NCBI GenBank assembly: GCA_032871835.1
Contig: CM065297.1
Coordinates: forward strand, 13,348,098 to 13,412,097
DNA from: Dipteronia dyeriana
Lineage: Eukaryota > Streptophyta > Magnoliopsida > Sapindales > Sapindaceae
DNA length: 64,000 bases
Direction: 5' to 3'
Both the position numbers and the translations under genes were made by a program. Shown one piece after another: positions 55,729 through 64,000 of the stretch; position 1 is the stretch's first letter, and every line of letters begins with the position of its first letter. The notes under the pieces are model-generated. The model did no database searches. It worked only from the letters and a program-made list of their open reading frames with translations, and was not told where the DNA came from.

Positions 55729-57202
55729 GAGAAAAGATTGTTTCCCCCCTAACTTTTACCCTATTAGAAAGGTGAGGACATGATTTATCCATATTGGTTG
55801 GTCTCCCCCTGAAATTAAAATAAAGTTCAAACCCCTTCTGTTAGCTTTTCGATTAAAAAGCTAACTCTAACAGTGTATAGTGAATTAAAAGACAACTTTG
55901 CCCTTCAATACAATTCAGAAAATGATCATTTGACCCTCAAGATATTTATTAAATAAAAAATATATTTAAAAGACAAATAAAAAATCATAATTAAAAAAAT
56001 AGATGGATCTCCACCGTCCATTTTGAGATGGTGGTGAAGATATCTTTTATTATTATTTATTTACTTTTAAAAACAAAAATAAATAATAAAACAAAATTTA
56101 AAAACAAAAGAATTGTATATCTTGGATCTCCACCAAAATCATCAACATCAATTTTTTTTTAAAATAACCCCAAGTTCATCTAAAACCACCACCATCAACT
56201 CATCATTCATCACCAAACACCCATCATTATCACCAACACCAAACACATAACTAGAACACAACACATCACATATCCATAACACAAAACAACCACCCATTCA
56301 ACAAATACCACTCATTCACCACACACAACACATCCACCAAGAACCTAACCCTGAAAACCATTTTCAAAAATAAAAATAAAAATAAAGCACAAACCTAAAA
56401 GGCAAGAACATATAACCAAACACAACCACCCATTCATATCTTCGTCTACTATTTTGAAGTTTGAAGAAGAGATAATGGGTAGTTGTGGGAGGAGTGGAGT
56501 AGTGCGACAGTATATAGATCAAAGGTTCATCGTTTGGTTCATCATTATTCACCAAACACCAAGAACCCAACCATAAAACCCAACCTAAACTGCATCTGAT
56601 TCAAAGAGAAAACAAAGAGATAGTGTTCGAAAGAAGAGAAAATTATTTAGTTTTGTTTAATTATATTTTTTTAAGATGTAATTTGTTAAGTGAGTGAGAG
56701 AAAAATATTAGAGATACATAAAGATTGATTCGAGAGATCGAGAGAGAGGGATCAGTGATAAGTTTTGAAATTTGGGATGATGATGATTTAGGGTTTGGGA
56801 GAAGATGAGATTGAGTTTAGGGAGAGTGAATAAATGTGTATAAATATTAGAGAATAAGATATGTGAGAAGATGATGATTGAGTCGAGGATTACTGATGGG
56901 TGGAGGAGTGACGTGGCATGTCCTCCTCCCCTCATTTGTTTTATTATTTAATATATTATTAATTGTATATATCTATTTACCTTTATAACCTTCAGTCCAA
57001 ATTACAATTTATGTCCTCAATAGTGAGTTTACGAATTTGTCCCCTTACATTAACGGTCAACATTGTTGTTGGACGGAATCCCTAAGAGAAGGGGATCGTT
57101 GAACAATATATCCATTTCGAGGGGACTAACAGTCAATATGACGAAACTCTGTCCTCACCTTTCTAATTGGGCAAACGTCAGAGGGAACAATGATAATATC
57201 CC
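55729..57202. mobile_element. Non-autonomous Mutator-like element (MULE)
   Basis: The 1474-bp element is flanked by identical 9-bp duplications TAAGATAAA at 55720-55728 and 57203-57211, the size expected for Mutator superfamily insertions. Its ends form an imperfect inverted repeat of roughly 110-130 bp, including ATTAGAAAGGTGAGGACA on both sides. The interior has no transposase. Positions 56120-56400 are strongly A/C-rich with CACC and ATCA words. The ORFs inside are not convincing. Confidence 0.85.
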
Positions 57203-57211
57203 TAAGATAAA

Positions 57212-57361
57212 AAGGGTACAAAATAGAGATCCATTAAAAAGATGTCTTCAGATACATATATTATTAAGAAATATTTTTGTTAAATATCTGAACAAAAAAC
57301 TTGGGATACTTTCTTGGCTATTGTTTGATTAGATGTAAACAAGCTTGTGACACATCTAATC
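57212..57361. other. Short spacer right of the MULE
   Basis: AT-rich sequence without recognisable features, continuing the DNA into which the MULE inserted. Confidence 0.4.
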
Positions 57362-57667
57362 ATTACAACCATGTCTAATTTTTCATTTAACCAGCAAATG
57401 AAAATAGTCATTGCAATCATGACACTTCATAATTGTATAAAGAGACATGCTTAATGTGATCGTCATTTTGAGGAAAGCAAGAATTATCAGGATGAGATGA
57501 GGAGACAGATGATGAAAAGAGAAATAGAATTATCAGAAAAAGGAAAAGACTTATTAGGATGAGGAGATAGAAGAGGAATTGGACACCGATGAAGAAAGTC
57601 TCGAGACTAATGGTTCCAGAGCCCAAGAAATTGAAGTATTATGAAATCAAATAATTGTTGGTTTAAT
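57362..57667 (+). pseudogene. PIF/Harbinger transposase remnant (C-terminus)
   Basis: In one frame the sequence reads QQMKIVIAIMTLHNCIKRHA, a stop, then DRHFEESKNYQDE. This resembles the end of plant PIF/Harbinger nuclease-type transposases (a LHNYIRRH-like block, then DRHF). The catalytic DDE region is not present. Frames shift after 57560. It is an isolated remnant whose 5' part is lost or lies beyond inserted DNA. Confidence 0.65.
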
Positions 57668-57769
57668 GGGAGATTGATGTTTATCATTTTAAATTTATAC
57701 TCATCATGTATTTGTAATAAAATACTTTATTATATTTCATTTTACTTTTCATATATTGAGTTTGAAAAA

Positions 57770-58020
57770 TTAAAACCGTGTAAAAAAAGGGAATATGTGA
57801 AGAAAGAAAAAACGGAAAAAACTAAAAAAAAAAAACGAAAAGTGAAAACAAAATAAGCTAGAAAAAGAATAAAGAAAAAGGAAAATAAATAAATAAATAA
57901 GCTGGAAAAGAGAGTGAAAAAAAGGGAAAGAAATAAGCTAGAAAAAAAGAAGGAAAAAATAAAAAAAAGCTAGAAAAAAAAGAAAAATAATAAAAAAAAA
58001 GCTGAAAAAATAGTAGGAAA
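57770..58020. repeat. A-rich, purine-rich low-complexity DNA
   Basis: Long runs of AAAAAGAAAA with repeated AAGCTAGAAAA/AAGCTGGAAAA words (about 57855, 57900, 57935, 57968 and 58000). The ORF running through it encodes only Lys-rich filler. Confidence 0.85.
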
Positions 58021-58094
58021 ATAATATACTATATTTTAACAATCATGTCCATTTTAGTCATTTTCCATAATCAATTAAAGTTTACCAAACAACA

Positions 58095-59803
58095 TTTTTT
58101 TGAAGGAAAACAAAAGTCAAATAGGACACAAAAACATCAGCCTGGGATATCACCCATCACCAACATTTCCACACAGGGAGGAATACACTCCAACCAAAAC
58201 TTGTCTTCATCAATGGACAAAGCCATTTTTGCAAGACCATGAGCGATTAAATTTGCCTTCCTCAAAACAAAAAGAATAGGGGATTAGAGCAGGAAGACAT
58301 AACTTCCAGGATTTCACAGATTACAATACCTACATCAGCATCAAAAGGACGACCATAGCGAATAAAATTAGCCACATTCAAAACATCCGACTCGATCACA
58401 AATGGCATCAAATCTGTTGATAATGCGAACTTGATACCACACAAGATAGCTAAAGCTTCAATAGTTTGGGGAGAAAAAGACACTGGCACTTTCTGCACAC
58501 TGGAGCCCATCACCAAACCTTACTCATCTCTCACAATAATACCCACCCGAATCTTATTATCCTCAATAGGCACCGTTGCATTTGTGTTCACCTTAAACAT
58601 GTCATGAGCATGAGCACTCCAAACCCCCTGATTCACCACAGTGGCAACAGAGAACTTAGCAAGAAACTCTTGACTCCAAAGAAAAATATCCTCCAAAGCA
58701 AAATGGCCAGAGGAATAAACCTCCTGATTATGAACCCCTTTCAAGAAAGGAATAGAAGTATGAACAGTCTTCACACCATGACAACTCCATAATGCATGTA
58801 AAGTGATTTTCGGATACTTATGGCATCTAGGACACACAACCTCAACTTGAATCCTTCGATAAGTCAGGTTCCCAAAAGTAGGAATCCACTGGTGAAAAGC
58901 ATGCTAGACAAATAGCTTGATCTTTGGAGGGATCCTGAGGCGCCATCCTATGAAGATCATAGATAAGCCCTTTAGGCAATTGAAAAAGACTCATGACACA
59001 AATAGGGATCGCTTGAAGCATCGTCATAGTGAGAACCTTTTTTCCTCCAACATTTAGAACCTTACCTCTCCAGCCTTTAATCTTGGCCAAAAAACGATCC
59101 TTAATATCTCTGAAAGCTACCGTTTGTTTCCGTTATGGATACTGGGAAATCACAGATATCTCTCATGAAACCTAACTCAGTTCACCCCAATAATGTGTGC
59201 AAACCGACGACTTCTCATACAAACAACAAACTTCTCAAAGTTGCTAGCCTACCCAAATGCCGTAGCGTAGTCAATCATAATTTGTCTAATAGTGATATAA
59301 TTTGCCTTAGTAGCATTAGAAAAGAGTAAGCTATCATCGGCGAAGAACAAGTGGGAAATACTTGGCCTGGACATATTACAACGAAAGCTCAACATTGCTC
59401 ACCTCTGGACAGCCGAATCAATAAAACTAGAGAACCCTTCAGCACAAATAAAAAAAAGGTACGGGGACAACAGATATCCTTGGCGTAGCCCTCTTGAAGG
59501 TTTCGCCCTCCCCATACACACCTCTTTATTGAGGAAGAAGGAAAATGACATAGATGTTACAAAACTCATCACTTTATCCACTCAATGTGCAGAGAAACAA
59601 AATCTCCTCATCATACTTGTAAGAAAACACCATTCGACTCGATCATAAGCCTTTGACATGTCCAACTTCAGTGCCATTACCCATACTTTCCTTTTCATTG
59701 TATAGATGGAATGAATGAATTCAAAACCAATTATAGCATTATCATAAATTAATCTTCCAGGGATAAGACCACTAATGTTTCATTCATAGCCTCCAGAGAA
59801 CCC
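58095..59803 (-). mobile_element. LINE (non-LTR retrotransposon), 5'-truncated
   Basis: Minus-strand remains of a plant L1-type ORF2: RT palm, zinc-binding region and RNase H in that order. A run of seven T at 58096-58102 is compatible with the 3' poly(A) on the minus strand. The left part of ORF2 (endonuclease and RT fingers) is missing, and at about 59803 the sequence changes abruptly to copia G. No target duplication could be identified. Confidence 0.8.
58262..59803 (-). pseudogene. LINE ORF2 fragment (RT, zf-RVT, RNase H)
   Basis: From right to left on the minus strand, 59790-59590 gives [18 protein letters not shown] and [15 protein letters not shown] blocks in shifting frames. Positions 59581-59399 read GRAKPSRGLRQGYLLSPYLFFICAEG. 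FADDSLLFSNATKA, the RT active site, lies near 59345-59310. Positions 59090-58842 read KIKGWRGKVLNVGGKKVL and QAIPICVMSLFQLPKGL. Positions 58837-58520 begin with the CPRCHKYPKITLHALWSCH zinc motif (zf-RVT) and run into RNase H (VNTNATV, then SPQTIEALAILCGIKFAL and ESDVLNVANFI at 58516-58262). Frameshifts and stops are frequent, so it is inactive. Confidence 0.85.
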
Positions 59804-59807
59804 CTTT

Positions 59808-60521
59808 CATAAGACTAGAGGTGGGTATGAGTACTTCATCACTTTCACGGATGATCACTCAAGATTTGGTTATGTATATCTCATGAGACATAAGTCGGAT
59901 GCTTTTGACATGTTCAAAGCATTTAAAGCCGAAGTTGAAAATCAGCTTGAGAAACGCATAAAAATCTTGAGGTCTGATCATGATGGAGAATATCTATCTG
60001 GTGAGTTTCAGCAATATCTTATTGATAATGGGATAATTTCTTCATTTTCTGTACCAGGCACACCTCAACAAAATGGGGTGATAGAAAGGAGAAATAAAAT
60101 TCTTTTGGATATGGTTAGGTCTATGTTGAGTTATTCAACGCTCCCTAATTCTTTTTAGGGATATGCTTTACAAACCGCAATGTACATTCTAAACGATGAA
60201 CCATCTAAGTCGGTTCCTAAAACACCGCATGAGTTGTGGACTGGACAAAAGCCTAGTTTACAACACTTAAGGATATTTGGATATTCTGCACACGTGTTAA
60301 AAAGAATGACAGAAAAGATGGAGTCCCGTTCAGAAACATGCATATTTGTAGGGTATCCAAAAGGAACAAAGGGATATTATTTTTATAGTCCTTCATATCT
60401 TAAAGTATTTGTTTCGACAAATGCTAAATTTTTGGAAGAGGACTATATGAATAATTGTGTGCCTAAAGGTAGAATTGTCCTGAATGAGCATAAAAGGTTT
60501 CGTAACCAAGCCCAATTGTAA
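59808..60521 (+). pseudogene. Copia G integrase core
   Basis: The sequence begins in GGYEYFITFTDDHSRFGYVYLM (first catalytic Asp). ILRSDHDGEYLSGEFQQYL (second Asp) and [18 protein letters not shown] (Glu) follow, so the catalytic triad is complete. A stop at 60156-60158 replaces a Trp codon of the NSFWGYALQT-type block. After it the frame continues unchanged through PSKSVPKTPHELW and HVLKRMTEKMESRSETCIFVGY to 60521. The zinc-binding N-terminus is missing. A frameshift at about 60522 separates it from the RT frame. It would be part of one polyprotein in an intact element. Confidence 0.9.
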
Positions 60522-62158
60522 GTTCCATAGCAATAAAAGATCAACAATCTACCATACCTCGTCGTAGTGGGAGGGTTAGTAGGCAACCCGAGAGATACAT
60601 CTGTCTAGGAGAATCTGTAGAGAATCTTCCGGATGACGATGATCCCTATACGTATAAGGAAGCAATGGAAGATGTTGATTGTCGCCATTGGCAAAAGGCA
60701 ATGCAATTCGAAATTGAATCTATATTCAAAAATAAAGTCTGGTCTCTTGTAGACTTGCCTAAAGGGATAAAACTCATATGGTGCAAGTGGGTATACAAGA
60801 GGAAAAGAGGAATGGATGGAAATGTGGAAACTTTTAAAGCTAGATTGGTAGCTAAAGGTTATATACAGAAGGAAGGTATCGATTATAAAGAAACCTTCTC
60901 TCCTGTGGCTATGCTTAAATCCATTAGGATACTCTTATCCATTGTGGCATCTCTAGACCTAGAGATTTGGCAAATAGACATCAAGACAACTTTCCTTGAT
61001 GGAAGTCTTGACGAAAGCATCTATATGATAAAACCAGAAGGATTCATTGAAAAGGGCCAAGAGGAAAGGGTATGCAAGTTGCAAATATCCATATATTGAT
61101 TGAAGCAATCATCCAGATCCTGGAACATAAGGTTCGATCAAGCCGTGAAAAGTTTTGGATTTGTTCAAAACCTTGACAAACCTTGTGTATACAAAAGGAT
61201 TAAAGGCGACAAGTTGGTTTTCCTAGTTCTTTATGTTGATGATATACTACTCATCGGAAACAATGTAGGTGTATGGACATTAATAAAAGAATGGTTAGCA
61301 AAACAATTTGATATGAAGGACTTAGGAGAAGCAAGTTATATTCTTGGTATCCAAGTCATAAGGGATAGAAAGAATAGAACGATTGCATTATCCCAAGCTT
61401 TATACATAGATAAAATATTGTCTAGGTTTTCCATGCAAGATTCCAAGAAAGGTATGTTACCTTTTAGACATGGAATAAAACTTTCTAAGGAACAAGTTCC
61501 TAAGAATGAGCATGAAAAGCAATTCATGAGTAGGGTTCCATATGCATCGGCAGTTGGAAGTCTCATCTATGTAATGCTCTGTACTAGACCAGATATTTGT
61601 TTTGCTGTGGGCATAGTTTGCAGGTTTCAATCTATGTCTGGTCTTGATCATTGGACAGCAATCAAGCATATTTTTAATTATCTCAGGAAAACGAGAGATT
61701 ATATTCTTGTATACTCTGGAGGGGATTTAATTCCCGTTGGGTATACAGATTCTGATTTTCAGTCGGATTCTGACTCTAGGAGATCAACATCAGGATCTGT
61801 GTTTCTTATTGGAGGAGTGGCAGTCATATGGAAAAGTATCAAGCAATCTTGTATTGCTGATTCCACCATGGAAGCCGAGTATGTAGTCGCATGCGAGGCT
61901 GCTAAAGAGGATGTCTGGCTCCGCCAATTCTTGATTGACTTGGAAGTGGTTTCTGATGCGAATAAGCAGATCACTATCTATTGTGACAATAATGGAGCAG
62001 TGGCTAATTCGAGGGAACCAAGAAGTCATAAGAGAGGGAAACACATTGAAAGAATGTATCACTTTCTAAGGGAAATTGTGCATAGGGGTGACGTGACGAT
62101 AACCAAGATCGCTTCAGCAGATAATCTAGTTGATCCCTTTACGAAGGCTCCTCCATAA
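60522..62158 (+). pseudogene. Copia G reverse transcriptase and RNase H, one nonsense codon
   Basis: The frame opens in the linker (PRRSGRVSRQPERYI), then RT follows from 60665: HWQKAMQFEIESIFKNKVWSL, WCKWVYKRKRG, ARLVAKGYIQKEGIDYKETF, QIDIKTTFLDG. A TGA at 61097-61099 replaces the Gly codon of SIYGLKQ. From 61100 the same frame is open for 352 codons. It includes LVLYVDDILLIGN (active site), ASAVGSLIYVMLCTRPD, GYTDSDFQSD, SCIADSTMEAEYV and IYCDNNGAVANSREPRSHKRG, ending DPFTKAPP. Apart from the single nonsense codon the region looks undamaged. It is the best preserved coding DNA in the window. Confidence 0.93.
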
Positions 62159-62232
62159 AAGAGTTTTGATGGGCATCTAGAGAACATGGGGATGAGAGAT
62201 ATGACACATTTGCTATAGAGCAAGTGGGAGAT

Positions 62233-63872
62233 TGTTGGGATTATGCTCGATAGAAGGAGTGTAATAATGTATTTGACAATCTTTTCATATTAATAAAGTG
62301 ATTTCTAGTTTAACAAATCTTATAGCATTTATAGTTTAATTGTTATAATTGTCAAAAGTAAAAAATCATAAGGTCAAAAGACTATAAGAAAAGAAGAATT
62401 GTTCATACATCTAGATATGTATAAGGTAGACACAATTCTTTAGTTAGTCTTGAATAATATTCACAACTTAAGATAAAAGGTTGGGCATCTTTATCTTATC
62501 AAAGTTGTAGATTCTTTTGCTAGCATTTGAGTGGAATCAAATGTATTATGATGATTCTAAAATCATCAAAGTGTGGTGTCTTTGAGCAAAATAATCTAGT
62601 GTACTAAGTGCATTGAATTGGATCACATTGAAATACTTTATCTAGAACCGTTAATGGATAAAAGTTTTTCATTTGAAGACAATCAGAGTGTCTATCTCAA
62701 CCTTGAGATAATTGATGGACTTATGGTTGCAAGTGTTATCATTTGAGCTATCAATGAGTACGATTATATAGTATAGTCTATCCTCGATAGTTTGGTGGTT
62801 TTCATTTATTAATCGATAGAGGACTTCATTTATAGAAATGGACATCGTGGCTCCATTTATTAAATGAGAGTAGAATACCATCATATGGATGTTTTGAGGT
62901 ATTGGATATTAAATTTAACATTAAGTTTTCAATAGTGTCTAATGAAACATGGCTTTTGGACAAGTCAAAATATCCAAGTTCAAAATATGTTCATATGATT
63001 AAATATGGTAACTTAGAGAGCTATAAGCGGTGTATGAGCTATTGGCGATTACTGAAATTCTTCACGAGGATACACTTCCTCCAATAAGGTTGTCTGGGGT
63101 ATGAATGAGTAACATCAACTTATTCTATCTTTATTTAAGAGTTCAATTTTAGTTCTTTAGTGGAATGAACTAAAATTAAATATATCGGACCTAAGTGAAT
63201 CATTTGTTGATTGTGATTGGCTTGTGTGTATTAAAGCTTAAATCTAGATAGCCCGCTAAGATCCCCAATCCACACGAACTTGCATGGATCACTTGATATA
63301 TTCTACCGGACCAATTTAGGGGTCCATCTAGAATTGTATTGAGACATGTGAACTTGGTTTTTTTTTTGTAAGAATGGGTCTAGTTCACATGTGGATTTTT
63401 ATGAAGGTCAAATGGATTTAATAAAATAAGAAAATAATATATTGGCCCATATATATGGTTTGGGTGGCAAGGCTATTTAGAATAGCTTTATTATATTATA
63501 TTATGTTATTATTTCATTAAATGGAAATTAATTAATTTGTTGATTAATTAATTATTTAATTAAAAGTCAAAATCTTTTTCCTAGTAGAAGATGGTCTCCC
63601 AAAATCTTGGTGTAGGATAGAATTCCTTTTTTAAAAGGATTCTTAACCACCAAGTAAATCTACCTAAGAAAAGGATTCTTAACTACCAAGTAAATCCTTT
63701 TTAGGAAAAGAATTAAGTCTCCTAATTGTATTCTATGAAATTTTGGTCAGCCCATATATATATACATGAGGATAGAATTCTTTTTAGATAAGGATTCTTA
63801 AATACCAAATAAATCCACCTATGAAAATGATTCTTGCCAACCAAGTAAATCCTTCTTATGAGAGGATTTATG

Positions 63873-63922
<50 letters not shown>

Positions 63923-64000
63923 AATTTCAGTTAGCCTAAGGTAAATTCATAGAGAATTTCAGCCAGCCCTATTTTTCTAAGAGAAGAATTCGGCCATCAT
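62233..64000 (+). repeat. 3' LTR of copia G (incomplete)
   Basis: It starts TGTTGGGATTATGCTCGATAG and matches the copia F LTR from 11146 onward, including the AAGGATTCTTAAC-type repeats (63620-63870) and a TA/TATG microsatellite (about 63867-63920). By comparison with F about 0.6 kb remain beyond the window. The ORF at 62902-63087 recurs in F as a degenerate copy and is not a gene. Confidence 0.92.

Larger units (their letters stand above)
59808..64000 (+). mobile_element. Copia G, 5'-truncated, extends beyond the window
   Basis: It comprises integrase core, RT and RNase H (59808-62158), a polypurine tract (GTGGGAGA, about 62224-62231) and the 3' LTR from 62233, which runs off the window. 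It is of the same family as copia F, with very similar RNase H and LTR. The 5' LTR, gag, protease and integrase N-terminus are missing at the junction with the LINE. Confidence 0.9.

Noticed and set aside
56364..56935. Minus-strand ORFs inside the MULE
   Set aside because: Compositionally biased, short and without motifs. They do not resemble a Mutator transposase.
1..64000. tRNA, rRNA or small RNA genes
   Set aside because: No cloverleaf or rRNA-like sequence was recognised. The only tRNA-related matches are retrotransposon primer binding sites.

Overview
The window is a stack of plant transposable elements with no intact host gene. Plant origin is shown by Ty1/copia and Ty3/gypsy polyproteins, a primer binding site (PBS) matching plant tRNA-Asn, dual-RNase H Tat-lineage gypsy elements with an antisense gene, a Mutator-like element with 9-bp duplications, a PIF/Harbinger remnant and a fragment of a cell-wall beta-xylosidase gene. 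The DNA is AT-rich and probably from a flowering plant with a large genome. I cannot name the species.

Most of the window is one nested structure. Element names (A-K) are mine. Copia E (minus strand) has LTRs at 4160-6100 and 52257-54158. Its gag gene is split by a 40.5-kb insertion, gypsy A (9782-50270, minus), flanked by GAAGT/GAAGC. The gag reading frame continues across that target site. The 3' LTR of A (left side) is broken by a 5'-truncated copia F (about 10150-25598, plus). The long LTR of F is itself split by gypsy B (13519-25531, minus), which has a perfect ATACG duplication. After another piece of A's LTR come a copia LTR tail (K, 25724-26974) and gypsy C (26992-39644, plus, same family as B). 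The antisense gene of C is interrupted by a solo copia LTR (J, 36010-37565). A then resumes with its antisense gene (39676-43260), pol, gag and 5' LTR (49462-50270). The apparent order of insertion is E, then A, then F and C, then B (into F) and J (into C).

Outside the nest, the left edge (1-3033) is a short copia-type element (I) without coding sequence, whose 3' LTR holds a solo LTR of the gypsy A family. The right side holds LTR-like DNA, a beta-xylosidase pseudogene (55048-55632), a non-autonomous Mutator-like element (55729-57202), a Harbinger transposase remnant, a 5'-truncated LINE (minus) and a 5'-truncated copia G of the F family (59808 to the window end).

Every gag-pol copy carries stops, frameshifts, lost catalytic residues or deletions, so none looks autonomous. 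Copia G is the least damaged. The best candidate for unusual biology is the antisense gene of A, B and C. It is transcribed against gag-pol, and in each of the three copies it shows two plausible spliceosomal introns, a basic or conserved N-terminal domain and a coiled-coil acidic C-terminus. Antisense ORFs are known in Tat elements, so this is a refinement rather than a new system.
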